Assembly: GCA_020086605.1 (NCBI GenBank)
Contig: JACBWW010000049.1
Coordinates: 5,310,316-5,374,315, forward strand
Origin: Lanius collurio
Lineage: Eukaryota; Chordata; Aves; Passeriformes; Laniidae
Length of the DNA stretch: 64,000 nucleotides
Direction of reading: 5' to 3'
Shown piece after piece: positions 13,401 to 27,942 of the stretch. The position numbers and the translations under genes were made by a program. Numbering within the stretch: the stretch's first letter is position 1; every line of letters starts with the position of its first letter. The notes beneath the pieces are model-generated. The model did not search any database, was not told where the DNA came from, and saw only the letters and a list, made by a program, of their open reading frames with translations.

Positions 13401-14904
13401 ATGCACTGTCTGCCACACCTCATTTGCATTGCTCTTCCTTCTTTACCCATACACCTGCCCGATTCCTTTCATTTAGATAGCTGATATTTTGTCTTAAACC
13501 GTAAAATATTTGTGTGAGAACAATTCACGGAGGCGTGAAATAAAGTTGTTTCTAATGGCGCGGTTTCTGAGGAACATTGCTCTCTCACAGCTCTGAGGAT
13601 TACAAGAGTTCAAGCAGTCCTCTGACCTTCAAAGCTTCTCAGGCAACCAGCAGTCATTAACCCCAGCAGGAGGCTAAGCCCTGAATATTTTGGAATGGGG
13701 GCTTGACAGACTTACCTGAGTTCAAAGAGATGTTCAACAGCAAAGCAAATACTTGACTGCAAATTTTGGAAGGATTGTTGAACAAGAAAATCATCCCTTT
13801 CCCTTTGTGTAGCTGGGTGGAAAAGGGAGAGGATAAGTCTGGGTGGTTGGCATTTGAGGTTATCCACAGTCAAGGACTGTTGTACTGCTGCACTGCTGTG
13901 AACAGGCAGTTTTGAGATTAGGTTTTAGGTTAAGTGAGATATTGTCCCTAATCATGTTACTGCCAGGGGACTCCCAGGGATGGCTTAATGATGGTGCTGG
14001 CATGTTCAGAGAGAGTGAAAAACACCAAGGCTCCCTTGTCATCCTGGTTCATGAGCCCTGACAATAACAATAGTCAGTTCATCTAACTTTAGATATCTAT
14101 ATGATATACAAGTGTATCAGAGTTAATTATTCAGAATATTTTTATAGGCATGGGAAGGAAATAAGCACCTCTAAAGAAGGACACAGATAATGGTTTTAGA
14201 CATCTGCCTTGAAGCGAGAGGTAATCTGTTTCTCTCCACTAGCTGTGAAGAATCCAGACAACTAGCTTATATTTTGTTCCACTAGATTTCCTCTGGTGGA
14301 TATTTGCCTAGGTGACTACTTCAGATAGAATGCCCAAACTTCAGTCCGAAATGTGCCTGAATTTCACCCTCTGTGTGGCAGTTCCTTCCAGGTTGCATGA
14401 TTGCAATCTTAGGCTCATCCTGAGAGGGGCTTCAAGTATTCAGGATAGCAGGTAGAACCAAGGTACTTGGTCTGAAGATAGTCCCACTGCTCTTCATCTT
14501 TTATATAAAAGATAAAGTATCTTAGATATTAGAATGAACCTTTGGATATCATTACAATGGACTGTGCACAGCTCATTTGCACAGAAACCAGACAAGGATG
14601 TTAAAGTTTTAATCTACTTTCAAGTTCTCTCATGTTTTAGGATTATTTTTTGCTCTACACTAACACTTGCTGGCTGGTGGACAACAGGCTGTCTACCAGG
14701 ACATCATGTACAAATTCTCATGATGAGAGTAATGGAGAAGCCTCCACATGCAACAGACACTGATTAGATTAATGAATTTCTGGAAATTTCAAAATTTGTG
14801 ATGGGTCTTTTCTGAGGCCACAGAGGGAAGCCTGTGACACCAAGATCCAGCAAGCACTGAATATTTTCTACAATTTAAGCTGCTTTGCATTTCTGTGGGT
14901 GAAG
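10471..14904. other. Non-coding stretch, no gene seen
   Basis: Mostly AT-rich with a slightly more GC-rich patch around 10300-10640. There is a small patch with several CpGs near 13525-13565, which is unusual for this window. The short open frames at 12567-12770 and 13101-13450 have no recognisable domains, and the latter are mutually antisense. No repeat family is recognised. Confidence 0.55.
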
Positions 14905-14924
14905 TTTTTTTTTTTTTTTTTTTT
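14905..14924. repeat. Poly(T) tract, T20
   Basis: Twenty consecutive T followed by an AT-rich stretch, the longest homopolymer in the window. It may be an old reverse-strand poly(A) tail, but no retroposed body can be identified to its left. Confidence 0.9.
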
Positions 14925-17900
14925 AATTAATTTAGATTATCAAAACCATGCTACTGGCAAGTAAATTTATTTCTCAAAGATTATTTTAACTCAGAGGAGC
15001 TTTTTCTTTGCTCCAGTAGGAATGTTTCTATTTACTGACACAAATTCTCTGTCTTAGGATTTCCCATGTGAGAAAGACAAATGTTTTTCTTCGTTTATAA
15101 ACTCAGCTGGATAGATGAGACTAGGTCAGCAAGTGAGGCAAGAGATGCCACAACAGAGAAAGCTCAAAACTCAACCCAAAACCTGGAAGAATATCAGGTA
15201 TCTTTAGCAATACCAAGGACTGCTTCTCTGAGAGGATGCTTATGTCTTTCAATTTTCCTTTCCCAAGAGTCCTTGAAGCCCATTAGCCAGATTTTGTCCA
15301 GACAAAACTGAGTGTGTTAATCCAAGTGCTAACATTTCTAACAGCTATATTGTTTTTTTCCTTCAGATGGCTTTGTTAGAGATTGCTCTACTGAACTCCA
15401 GCAGCTGTGCTTGAAGACAAATGAGCTGCACAAAAAAAAAATTATCCCAGCTCAGAATGACAGTTCCCTGTGAGATGCCTAACTTGTTAGTCTAAAAGCA
15501 GAAGAGTACTTTTCACCAAAGATGAAAAGTAACCTAAAATACACATTTGAACAATCCAAGGGGAGACAACATTTACAGTTCTTAAAGAGGAGAAGGGTGC
15601 TGACATCCATTAAAGCTTGAAAAAATTGGCTTCCCACCATCACTTCTGTTTTGGCTGCTAAAACTTTACTTAAAGAGGTATATAACAACAACAGGTAGAT
15701 GTTTAAAAAATCTGTAGATGTGGTTCTATGTGGGATTTTGGGCCAAAGTCTCTACCAAACATAGTCCAAAATTGTATTTGACAACTAAGGTCTGAATAAA
15801 GAACAGCATAATAACCATACATTGTTCCGGAGCTTGCACAGTCAATAGATACAAAAGAAAAAAGTTCACTATTTCCATACTGTGGTCAGGTATTCAACTC
15901 AGAGTTTCCAAATTATGACAGATATTCAGTTCTGATGAAGGAGGCTGAGATGTTCACCGTCACTGAAATTCAGATTTAGAATTAATTTCTGTACAGCTTA
16001 GACTGACAATATCAGGATCTTAGCCTTTCTTTAAATTTAGTGTAGGTCAAATGCTAATGAAAGAAACACCCAAACCTTGAACTTCTCTGGGTCTGACCAC
16101 AAGAAGACACAGAGATTTCACAGTGGGAGCTGAGGCAAAGATTAGCTTTCCATATATTTTTCTTCCGTGTTGGGATCAGCCTTCTTCAGCATTCAAGAAT
16201 TTTCTCTAAATGGAGCAACTTTTCTAACTGGCCATTTCAGCAGGTCATTGTTCCTATTTAAAATGCTGAGTGTGATCAATGAAGCATCAGAAATGTTTTG
16301 TGTCTCTACAAAACAGGACAATTTATCATATTCTCTTCTTCTGTTCTCTGCTTTTTCCCCAATAGGCTTTCATTTTGGGGCATTATAGTGCTAGCAGGAA
16401 TGTGTAAAAAGAAAAGACTTGTTCTGGCTCTGTATTAATGCTTGGCACAAAGAGGATCTCTCCTCAGAGGGATTGTATGTGTAATTTTTTAATTATTTTT
16501 TTCCCTGAGCTTCTTGTCTGAAAACTGTCAACGTCTGGCTGTTTTGCCTTGCCTAGAGCCAAGGTGAAACTGAACTCTGTGCCAGCTTCCTACTCCCAGA
16601 ACAGATGAGCCACAAGGGAACGAGCATTTTCCAGGTGCCGTTTTTCAAGGAATTATTCCCTCAGAGAGCCCTGGAATGCCCGTCCATCCTGTGTTTGCTG
16701 ACCTGTGCCTGAGGACAGTTGCCAGAAACGATTTGTCTCTAAAATGGATTAACTTTCATGGCTTCTTCATATCACCAGTGCAGGACAGATTGAATGAGCA
16801 GCGCTGTGAAAGATCAAACACATAAAAGAGGCTTCGAAATGGAGCATTTACCCTTCGTTTTACCCTTCCCATGAAAGGGGGCTGAGTTGGCTTTAGGATT
16901 CAGAGTCCTTTCCAGCTCTCTCCAAGGGCCCTGTTCTAAGTGTGCAGGAAGGAAACACAGGGAAGGTACACTGTGTGTAACCTCATCAAGGGAATCAAAA
17001 TACAGCCACACAGTGAAGTGCTGAGTGCTGAAAAGCCCAAGCCAAACCAGATAGGCACCAGAAAAAGACAAATGCTAGTGTGTCTCATCCACTCTAATAT
17101 GCAAAGGTAAGTATTTTTTTAAAAAACAGAATATAAGACAATATCTTCAGTATATATGTTTCAGGATACTTATATTAATAGTGTCTGGCTTGTACCTGCT
17201 AAGATCTGATTGTGTGTTTTGCTGCACCAGTAAATCCTCTGCTGTTCTCCACCCAGTCCAGTCCAAGGACATTAGCTCTTTTCCCAGGTGATTCCCATCA
17301 GTGCCTCAGTTCAGCTCAGCAGTGCACTTCTTCAGTGTATCTCCTTATCATCACTGCACAGACACAGATTCAGATTGCTGATGGGGCTCCTAACACACAA
17401 ACTGCAGTCCTTTAGGAAATCATTACACCAGAATAATCTGTCAGCACCTAATTTGTCCTAATTGCTATCAGACTTCCAACCTGCAGCACCAGAGCTAGCC
17501 TGAGGCAGGTGTACAGTGTAGATGCCAAATGCTAAGCATCACTTTGCCTTCACACTGGGCTCACAGCTTGCTAATGTAGACTTAGTCATTTTTTTCTGAA
17601 ACTAAAATTTCTTCAAAATCTTATTTCAGCAGCTTTCTTGTCTCCTCCATGGTGGTGTCTTGCCCACCATTCATGGTACATTAATTTTGCACTTTACACC
17701 CTTGCCCTTCTGTACACACCTGCCATCAAGGGTAGCCAAAATCAAAACAAGATAAAAATAATAAAAGATGCCTCTAAACTGTGCAATAAAATAAATAAAC
17801 AGCAAGTGGGAAAGATCAGCAGCAATGCATAGGGGGGTGTGACAAAGCCAAGAGATGCAGGGACTGAGCTTCCAGGGACTTGGAAGCTGCTAAGAGAGCA

Positions 17901-20894
17901 GTTTTACGCTCCAGCCCCAAAGCAAGTACTGTAAAATTCCATTTGAATTTTTTATATATTTTTTTTTTTTAGCTGGAAGCTCAAACACTGCCACATGCTG
18001 ATAGTGATAAATCCAAAGAGGCACAACCTTTGCAAAGCAATTTTTATCAACACTAAGAGGATGCTGCCTCAGCAGCCTGGAAAAGCAGAAAACATTGAGC
18101 TTCCTCTAACACATATGGTAATTTTTGCTAAATTTTTGAACGAGTGATGAATTTAGTGCTGTATTGGGGAGCTTTACAAACAGTTGTGTTCACTTCCAAT
18201 TAATGTGATGTTAAAAAAGGTAAAAAAAAATAATAAATGTTGAAAAAATTATTCGTGCCCTTGGGCAGGGTGTTACACTTCTAAAAGGCCTTTCACATGA
18301 GTTTTGTGCAGTGAGGGCTCTGCCATGAAAAATCACCTTATCAGCTGAGGGAACAATATTGGAGAGGTCAGCTTGCTATAATGCAATGAAACCAATGATA
18401 TTTTAAACCTCATTGCTGTCCATTAAACACAGATCTCCATCATTAGGTGCCTAAAAAGGCAGTTTTTCTGACATAGTGATCAACTCCTGATGAAGCCAAT
18501 GGAAACCACCGCTTCACTGGTCTCTCAAATGAGATGGCTTTGTATCTGCATCTGGGGGTGGATTTGGATTCTAGTCCCAGAGGTCTGACCCCCCAGTTCT
18601 GTGAAGTACCACAACTATCTCTACTTTGAAGAAAAGCATAAAAATCAAGAAATTATTCGTGTGATCAGACACACACACACAAAAAATATTGAAAGAAAAT
18701 CCAAACCATCTGAGATGTTGGCTATAAGGTGGCTGGAGTCAATCTCAGAATTATCTGGTGCTTTAAAACTACACTTTTGTCAACTGAACTTGTCAATTGC
18801 CCCTCATCCTTCACAAGACCCTCGTCCCCAAGATAAGGATGCAATTTCCTGGCCTCACTGCTCAAATATCAACTCTTTCACATGGTGGAGACAGTTTTCT
18901 TGCTTTCTCCTTGACTCCTTGGTGTCTTTTTCAAATCTCCCCACAATAGGAAGCGAAGTAGATCCTGCCTACTGTCAAGCTTCTCCCACTTCCCACATCT
19001 TTTAAATCAGGACATGAACTCACACCCTCCATTTTACTCTTCTCTCTTATGATCCAACCTTGCACAAACAGACTATGACCTCAGTCCTACAACCCCTGAC
19101 ATCTTTCCTATTCCTGATGTCTATTCCACCTTATGAGTTCCCTAACATTGCTGTCTGCAACCCCAGTCACGAATTCAAGTCCCCAGATGGCAAAGCTGCT
19201 GCAGAGCGAGCACCAATTAGTTGCGACTTCACTGTTCATTAAATATTATTGCTTTGGGGTTTTTTTTGCAGATGGAGACACTGAGGTCAAGGATAAATCA
19301 TCTGTTAATTTCTAGAACACTTGGAATGTGGCTTACAGGTCAAATTCAGTCTCTTCAAACAACTAATTGGGTTGCCTGGGTCATATGAAGGACACTTGAG
19401 AAAGACGGTGACAGAGAATGAGTTGGAAGGTAGAAGAATTATTCCAGGAAACTGGTCTCTACTGTTCTCTTTACCAGAACTTTCTGCCCTACATCCCTTT
19501 GTTATCTTAATAAAAATGCATTTCCAACTGGACCAGAATGTTGACCTGCCCACAAGAGATTAGTGGCCCTCACTCAGTTCCAGTCCTTATGTCTGGTCCC
19601 TGCTTACACATTTGCTAATGCAATAGGCCAGAAAGCCACAGTGGCTGCATCTTGAAGACAAACATCTCATTTCCATTGGTTGAGGACATCATTATGAAGG
19701 CTGAGAATATATTTAGGAATATCTTGATCCAATATTTCTCCCAGAGGGTATGTTTTCTTTCTGTATTGTCTTTCTTTTACTTTTAATCCTCCTTATTTAA
19801 GGTATTGGAAAGTGTAATATGAAAATATTTGTGATATTTTTCTTGAGTTAACAAAGATATGAGGAGACCATGATTATGGTTACTACTTCAAGAGAGAAAA
19901 TTGGTTTTAGAGGATAAAACTTACAGGCAAAATTAAGAAATTCTCACTTGAAGGTAATGCTGATGCTTTATAATGTTTCTGCCACAGTGTCACCATGCAC
20001 ACACTATCATCCTCTGGGGATGCTGGAGATGTAAGCAGCTGACATTCCAGCAGAGTCAGCTCTACATGTCGCTGCAGGTCACAGAAACTAATGGCTAGCA
20101 AAAAAAGTGGAGCTCAATAAGAAGGAAAAGGTGTTTTTTTTCCAGTGTGCTTCAGGAAAGAAGGAATATCTATGAGCACAATAAGATTGGAAATTATCAA
20201 AATAGTGAATAAGAGGGACAAATGTGCAAAGGTCCTCCTTCCCCAGCTGCAAGCTGGTTTTCTCTTTTTGCATCATGGGCAGGGGTGTCTATGCTAATCT
20301 GTTGTGCTCTTTTCTCCCACCTAGAATTGTGCTCTACTTTTCATGAGGTTTAGTTACATGACTGAACACTCTGTCTCTGTACTTTGTGATAAAAGTCATG
20401 AATTTAACATCCCAATTTATCAAATCCTGAAATACAGGAGATGACTACAGCTGTGAGAGTGGAGCTTGGTGTAAACCACAGAGCAGCCACCAGTAATGCA
20501 TTCTAAACTGCCTTGGAGCCACTGTCTTTAGGTAAGTCCAGCTGAATCCCAGAAAACTCTCAGGAGTGACCTGTGTTTCTCTTGTGTGGTCTGCAGATAA
20601 AGGCTAGGTAAGGTTTCACCAAGTCTATTCAGCTTAAATCCCTCTACCCTCGATGCACACACATATATCATGTGTTCAAAGTGACCCTTTGTGATGTCCC
20701 TATTAGTCATGGAAGGAAGACTAATTTGAAGACCTTAGGAGAATGCTTACACTTAGGCAAAGGGAACTTAGCTTTTACAAAAATTAAAAAAATATAGGTA
20801 AGAGAGCAAGTGAACAAATAAAAAGAACCTAATCTTTCAGAAAATGTCTATTGAAGAATTGAAATGCAAACCAGATCTGGGAATTTGGAGCTCT

Positions 20895-20912
20895 AACAAC
20901 AACAACAACAAC
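20895..20912. repeat. (AAC)6 microsatellite
   Basis: Six perfect AAC units, followed 43 bases later by an A19 tract. Possibly a degenerated A-rich tail, otherwise a simple microsatellite. Confidence 0.85.
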
Positions 20913-20955
20913 AAAGCTACTGAAGAAGTCTTAATTCTGGAACAATCTCTTGGGG

Positions 20956-20974
20956 AAAAAAAAAAAAAAAAAAA
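20956..20974. repeat. Poly(A) tract, A19
   Basis: Nineteen consecutive A. No retroposed gene body or polyadenylation signal is recognisable upstream, so its origin is open. Confidence 0.9.
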
Positions 20975-23900
20975 CATTAATGTGCAACCTAGGTAGGGGG
21001 AAACGAAAATTACATCTGCCAGGACTGAGAGCTCACCTTTTCTTTGTATCTACAGACATAAACTTGGATGAATGTTTTAGTTCTGCAAACTCTCAAGAGG
21101 CTTAAAAACGTGGTGGCAGGCATGATCTAAAGAGGTAAGGAGCATCTAAGCAGCATTTTATACTCTTTCTAGCAGCCAAGACAGTTCCTCTCAGTTTCCC
21201 TCACTGAACATCACCCTCAACTTTAGGTACCTGAAAGTGCTTTCTGTCCAGGCCAGGTTCTTACACTCTTTTCACAGGCAATGAATAAGAACTGGTGCTG
21301 CCAACAAGCATTTTTTTTAAGTTTATGTTAAATCTGTGTTGGAATTAAAGTCCTCTCCAATATCAATCATTTTGTGACTGTGGGATATATTATGTGACTC
21401 TGAATGCATGTGCAAATGACAGGTACAGATACTCAAATTCTAGGTGTCCTAGGATACTTGAATCCCTTGAAAAATAAAATTTCTTTGAGGAATAGGTTAT
21501 GGTTTTCTCATTATCTGTCTAAATACCAGGTTGCTTTAGGCATCAGCAGATTGGTCATGCAAGTATACTTGCATATTCAAATCCCACCCAGCTTTCTTTG
21601 CACTGTCTTTTTCAAGAATCCAGTGTTTCAAAGGGTTAAAATACAGGACTGACAGGGTTCTGAGTCAATTCAAGCCATCAGAGATCCTTGATGCAATATT
21701 TCACATTTTCCCCCACTGAGCCTGACTGTATTTGGTGACCTTTCTGCATGGACATTTTGTCTCACCACTGTGCAAGAGGAATGTTTATGAGGACAGGGAA
21801 GAATGCTGCCAGTAAGGAGGTCCAACCCCTGACCAGGGAGAAGGGAAGCAAAGATCAGGCCATCCAAGGGATGCAGGGGAGAGGGAGGGTCATTCCACCC
21901 TGTTAGAAAGCAGGACCAGTGGACTGAGGTGGGGAGAACTTGTCAGTCCTAACTTTCCCCTGATAGCAGAGGCCCATCTGACAGGGCTGACAGTCCATGA
22001 TGGCTCCTTGTTTTCTGCTGTGCCTTGTTTATGCTTCTCTTTCAGCTCTCATCACTTGCAATACATTGTCATGCCAGCTGTCCCTATAGGAATTCATTCT
22101 CATTTTCCTCCCTTGTTTGAGACCAAATTAAAGAAAGCAGAACTATGAATTAAATAAAAAAGTGTAAAGATTCTCCTCTGGCTGGCAACACATCTGGTAG
22201 GGGTTGTATTTTTTTTTTTTCAGTATTAAAAGACTGATGTCATCTCTTGCAATTTGTGAGCCCCATCTGAGCAAGGAACAGCTTGGACTTTCCTGAACTT
22301 ATATTTGTTATTATTAAAAAGATCTTTGTAATGGCTGAGAGTAAATGCTGACTCTGACTTGGGTTTGTGATTTTATTTACTTACTTGATTCTTATTTATG
22401 ATGGCCTGGCAACATAGTGAAGCTTCTCTGAGTACTGAAATAAAGAATCATAAGAATCAAGCAAGGAAACAAAGTAAGATTAAGGTGATATGAATGCTGT
22501 TTGCTTGGTTGTTCATTTACATTGATTTTTCTTTACTGGCTGAGAGCATCTATCAGAAGAACAAAGCCAAAAAGAAAAGAGAAAAGTTGACTTTGGAAGC
22601 AGATTACTTGCAAACTATTAAGAGTTATGTGATCTACAATATCATTGTTTCCATCAATGGCAATGGCAATCTTTTTGCCATGGATTTCAGCAGAGAATGG
22701 CAAGCATGAGAAATCAGACCAATAAAACAAATGTCAGCAGTCATAATTAGTGCTTGCCAACTGTCATAATTTCACCAAAGTGCAAAAATAATTCATATGC
22801 TTAAAGCTCCTGGAATCCCGATATTATGAACAATTAATTTTCAATAAATTATACTCTGCATGACTGTGGAAGAAATTTTGTATCTATGAATCCCAAATGG
22901 TAAAGAAATAAGCACACACATCTGTAATATGTTAATTTTGCACTGATCTCATGAGTTTCAGCATTTTGTGCTGAAATAATTAACAATCTCTTTTGACACA
23001 CCAGGGGCCAGATCTTCAGGTGATAGAAATTGATCAAATACCATGGACTACAGAACAGCAACTGCATTTGCCAAGCAGCTGAAATTACTAAGTTAATTTA
23101 CAAAAGTTAAAAATATCCCTCATCATTATGAATTTTGACATTCATATATATATTTTATCAGGATAGATATTCTTGTGATTCTCTTGTGTTTTTGCTCTTC
23201 ATCACATCTGTTTGTCTGATTTCTAATTTTCTATAATTTAAACAAATATTCTCTTCATATATTTTTTTCTGCCTTCATCTTTTACAGACAGATTTGTTTC
23301 CTTTATTAAAATATGTTGGTGCCTTTTTCCTCACTGAGAACTCAATGCTCCTTGTGGTTCTCTTCCAACTTAGGGTATTTTAAGAACAGATATTATTCAT
23401 TCTTGGAAAATGGTTCAAAAACCTGCAAGCAATGAAGTCACAACCTCTCAGGGACCTGCAGTCTTTGGGCTGAGGGATCTGGGGAGTTTTTCCTGACCTA
23501 CTCTGGCAGTGTCAGATATTTTGTGCCTTGCCTGCCTGCTGTAACCTGTCCCTGCCACTTGCAAGAGAAGCAGAGAAATGTGTTACCATACTCCCAGCAG
23601 GTCATTTGCTGTCCAGCTTATCAGCTCAAGCCATTAATGAACCCAAAGGTATGCTCCTGTTCTGTGTGGTAAATGCTGCTGCTTTAGATGGGGTTGTCTC
23701 CTTGTGGAGGTGGTACTGACTTAAGCAAGGCAGAGGAGCCTCCACTCTGTCAGCAGTGTCTGCACAGGTAGGACCTGACGTGGGAGCACACATGTCTGCC
23801 ACACACGTGGGACTTAACCTGACCAATCAACCAGTTTTGACTAATTAATGAGGATTTGAGGAGGGAGAATGAAAACCCCTTCATGATCTGGTTCTTAATC

Positions 23901-25013
23901 CTTCACTTAAACCAAGCAGTAAAATGACGTCTTTTGGAGATGAGGGGATGTCTCAGTTAACAGTTCCATCCATGTCTTGGTTTATAAGTGGTTTTTAACT
24001 CACACAAACTTGAAGTTTTAAACTTGTGCAGATACTTGCAGTTTATTTCCTTTTGACAAGGCTTCTTTATCCCACTTGATTTTGCATTAAAAATTTCTTT
24101 TTTTTGTATCTTGTTTAATTTTCAACCATTATTTTCTTTCTTCAGTTCTATGGTTTTTCTTTCTCTGGCTTCTCCCTCAGTGTCTGCATTACCCATGTTG
24201 TAATAACTGTGATTCATTAATGTGACACTGGAACAAACAAGGGAAACTTGGGTTCTCTGGATATAGCCTTTCCCCAAGATTGCCATAGGTAATATGCCTT
24301 CTCTTAAATTTGAAAGATGCCAGTTGGATGTTTCCTGCATAAATCTGCCTCTAACTGAGGCAAGATCTCCCACACAGAAGTATTATTACATTAGCGTTGA
24401 ATCACAGATTATATTTGAGCTTTCTTTTTCCATTTCACCAACAGTCCTTCCACAAGAAGCCCCCGTTGGGTTGGAATTTAGTGTTCTCTTTGCACAAATG
24501 AAAACTAGTAAATGATCCAGTCTCATTTGGTTTTATGGACTTCAGTTCTGGCTACCTATGGACCCTGACATGGAAAGTGACTGGCTTTTCCTTTTAACAA
24601 CTGTTGGTGCTAAAATGAATTTTAGACTCCTGAAGAGCACAACATGAGCAGTGTCTTTCCCTGCATGGCTTGGAGACCTGTCAGATGCCCCCAGATGTAC
24701 TTGTCTCTTGTGTAGCAAAGTACAGATTGTGACACTGTGTTTGTTTTTATTCCCACTCGAAGAAAACTTTGGATGTAGAAGAAGTGATGGCAGAAAGGAT
24801 ATTTCTTGGCATACAAAGGCTTGTTAAAACTTTTTCACATACAGAGGCAACATATGAAGCTTGCACTTCCAGAATGATGGTGAAGTTTTGTTCAGTAGCT
24901 CTGGGTTCTTCCCCGTTTTCTTTAAAACACTACAGAAAATATTTTTTATTGTAAAATAAAACTTAATTTATTGTCATAGGCTTGCAAATTTAATAGGTTT
25001 ATACGTGTTTGCA

Positions 25014-25319
25014 CCCACACAGGGGGGTGTCAGTCTCTTCTCCCAGGTAGTAAGTGGCAGAATGAGAGGAAATGGATTTGAGTTGTGCCAGGAGAGGTTT
25101 AGGTTGGATGTTGGGAATTTTTTTTTTTGCTGAAAGGGTTGTAAAGCATTGGAACAGCTGTCCAGGGAAGTGGTAGAGTCACCATCCCTGGAAGTGTTCA
25201 AAAAATGTGTGGATTTAGCACTGGAGGACATGGTTTGATAATGAACATGGTGATGCTGGGTTGATGCTTGGACTTGATTAGCTTAAAGGTCTTTTCCAAT
25301 TGTAAAAATTCAATGATTT
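25014..25319 (+). mobile_element. CR1 LINE, 5'-truncated 3' end
   Basis: The order of short blocks matches the 3' untranslated end of avian CR1 retrotransposons. A 'tctcttctccc' block is followed by 'ggtttaggttggatgt', a 'gaacagctgtccagggaagtggt' region, 'ccatccctggaagtgttca' and finally the 'cttttccaat' plus 'caatgatttt' terminus. CR1 moves by target-primed reverse transcription and usually leaves 5'-truncated copies like this one. No reverse-transcriptase sequence is present. The terminus is decayed relative to the ATTCTRTGA repeat, so the copy is fairly old. An internal T-run has replaced part of the 'ggaaga' block. Confidence 0.85.
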
Positions 25320-27835
25320 TGAGATTTTAAAATCTTTCTATAATGTCAGGACAATAAACAGTGCCAAGATACTGAAAAAATTATCCAGCTGGGGTAGTGT
25401 GTAAAGCTGTAGATTTTCAAATTACATAGTGCAACAATACCGCTCAAAAATCATATTATCATTTTAATACATTCTTCCGGTGTTTTCTTTATGTCCAGAG
25501 CCCAAGAATGACACCAGATTTTTTTTTTCCTGCTTGTACCAGATTATTGTCATTAACATCACTTAGAAATCTATAAAAATGAAAAGACTGCTGCTCCATA
25601 GACAGTCATAGAGCTTGAGAAGTGACAAACAAAGCAGCATTTGCTGAAGAGCAGACTGTCAAGCAGAAGTGACAGACAAGGCCAATTACCATATGCAAAT
25701 AAGACAGCATTCATTATATAATTAAAAAAAAAAGAGCTATATTTGTCAAAAGTAGTGCTATTCAGAACCAATTCTCTGGCAGGATGAACCCTGTGGAGTT
25801 TCAGGTTCTGTGAGCTCCTGCATCACGTTTTTTTAGAATGGTAAAATGTATTTTTGCTCAACTCAATTTTTCCTATGGTTTCACGTATTACTTTTCCCTT
25901 TTTCTCCACAGGAAAATGTTGAGTGCCTTTAAAATAGTTTATTGCCATTTTGAATCCAGACTAGTCCATCTACTCTGTTATTCTTTCCCAGAAAACTGCA
26001 GCTGCTTCAGGGAAGACACAGGTTACTCTGCAATGAAATGGTTAGTCTCACTTTTTTTCTCCTGTTCTTGGGAGGAGTCTTTGTCTGGATGAACTCCAAA
26101 GCAATATTCCAGGTGACTTAAATGTGGTCATGGCTTTGTTCCCTACCTTCAAAATATTGACATCATGTATGATCATGGCATGTTTCTGGTAAGAACACCA
26201 GAACACATATTGAAATGTACTTGGAATTTGGGAGTATCTGCTCCAGTGATGCCCATCTACATTACCCTTCCCTACAGTCACATGGGTGCAAGTGAATTCA
26301 TGGAAGGATAAGGATATGCAGTCCCCACAGGCTTGCCTACATGTGGAAGTTATTAGGAATTAAATTAGAAGAATTTGAAGTTTGGTAGCTATTTCACACT
26401 GTATCTGATACAGAAACTAATATTCTGCACTTCTGAGTGATATTGAGTTATCTTCACAGAAGCAATGGGAACTATTTCAAAATTTCTTTCTGCACATCTG
26501 GATGGGGCTGGTGTTATGTTCCTGCCATCTCCCTTGGGATGGCCTAGCACTAAGCCAGATTGGAGAACTGCCTTCCAGAAAACTTCCCTAAACAAACAGT
26601 AGTTTCCTTCCAGCTGGGGCTTTTATCTCAAGTTGCTGTTGGAAAGTAGGAGCACCAGGACACATCCAGATAAAAAAAGCAGGGAGGAAAATGGTTGGCC
26701 ATCCACAGCAGTGGGTGGTACAACTGATTTTTGTGGCACTGCCTTCAGCTGAGAATGGCTGTGGAAGCCAGAGGCAATGTGCAAGAAGGGGAGTTTTGGC
26801 CAGGGGAATGAAGATGTTTTCCATGTCATCTATTCTGTACATGCAGCTTTAGGGGTGCAATCTGGAGAGCCACTGACAGTGGCAGCTCCTCCACAGGAGC
26901 GTGCAAGCCTTGTGATCTGAGTGACCTCTTAGAGAAGCCCACTGCTGTCCACTAACTATAAACAACTTCAGTAGATGAGACTAATGTAGATGTTCAGAAA
27001 AGCTGGAGTTTTAGTGCTGCTTCCTTCAATACAAAGTACCAATAGCTCTTGTTTATAATTTCTTTTGCCAGTTTGGCTAACATAATTAGCTAATTATCAC
27101 AGTAATTGCCATTCACCATGGCAGTCAAGAGTAAGTCTCTGTTGTTCTAAACCTTGTGGAGCTGATTAAGATGGTCACTGACCCAGAGAGTCCATGGAAT
27201 TAAGAAAGTCAGTGAATGGTTTCCCCAGAGAGAATAAAGGCATATTTGTGGGAATAAGATCCACTGCTTGGATTCCTGTGAGAAAAGTAGTAACATATTC
27301 ACCTCTTGCTCACAATCTCCAGCATTTTTCCCAGCTTTTGGTCTCCAGAGCAGAATTATGAAAGTTATATATTCTTGTTTGCAAAGCTGCTGTCAGTGCT
27401 TTACTAGCAGTGCCCCAGTTGAGCATATTTCACTGTGTGCAATGGCTGTATTTAGTGAAAGCAATCATGCTGACAGTCTGCATGATGGAAGCCCTAATCT
27501 GTGCAGCATCATGCACTGTGCATCACCACGAGGGAACCTCTAGTGACTTGGTATTAATGAGAGGGAAGCAATGGTACTGCTATTATTTTTTATGACTTAT
27601 CCTTCTTCACAGATGTTTAAGGCACTTTAAAAAATAAATAAAGCAGGTATCCCTGCTGACAACTGTGCAGAGCAGCAAGGCACAGTTGGCATCCTCATGA
27701 TTCCTGCTGCAGAGGGTCTAAAGAAAGAAGCTTGGGAAACAGTGAGGAGAGCACCACCTTCTAGTGCTGTCAGAGATCTGGGTAAAGGGAGAGCAGTCAG
27801 CACTGTAGACCCCTTAACAGACAGAAGTGGTGAAA
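25320..27835. other. Non-coding stretch between CR1 fragments
   Basis: No recognisable gene or repeat. Two overlapping minus-strand frames at 26588-26842 are open in different registers over the same bases, which argues against coding. A pyrimidine-rich acceptor-like tract occurs near 25895-25915 without a supported exon. Confidence 0.5.
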
Positions 27836-27942
27836 ATGCCTGTAGATGTGGTTTAGTGGTGGACTTGGCAGTGCTGGGTTAACAGCTGGGCTCACAGACC
27901 CTAGACGTCTTTTCCAGCCTTAAAGATTCTATGATTCTATGA
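27836..27942 (+). mobile_element. CR1 LINE, extreme 3' end
   Basis: About 107 bases match the last part of CR1: 'gatgtggtttagtggtggactt', 'gcagtgctgggttaacagctgg', then 'gtcttttccagccttaa' and a terminal 'gattctatgattctatga'. The ending is the direct-repeat tail that marks bird CR1 insertions, and it is better preserved than in the copy at 25 kb. The left boundary is approximate; the GC-richer sequence from about 27700 might be more decayed CR1 but I cannot align it. Non-coding and immobile by itself. Confidence 0.88.

Larger units (their letters stand above)
14925..25013. other. AT-rich non-coding stretch, no gene seen
   Basis: Ten kilobases with only short, unsupported open frames; the longest, 18601-19005 on the plus strand, has low-complexity composition and no known motif. 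Consensus-like 5' splice motifs (G|GTAAGT) occur at about 17106 and 20531 without a convincing partner acceptor or open exon. Simple repeats at 20895-20912 and 20956-20974 are listed separately. No transposon family is recognised. Confidence 0.55.

Noticed and set aside
18601..19005. 134-codon plus-strand open frame
   Set aside because: Biased, unfamiliar composition, no domain, no splice or promoter context; expected by chance in 64 kb.
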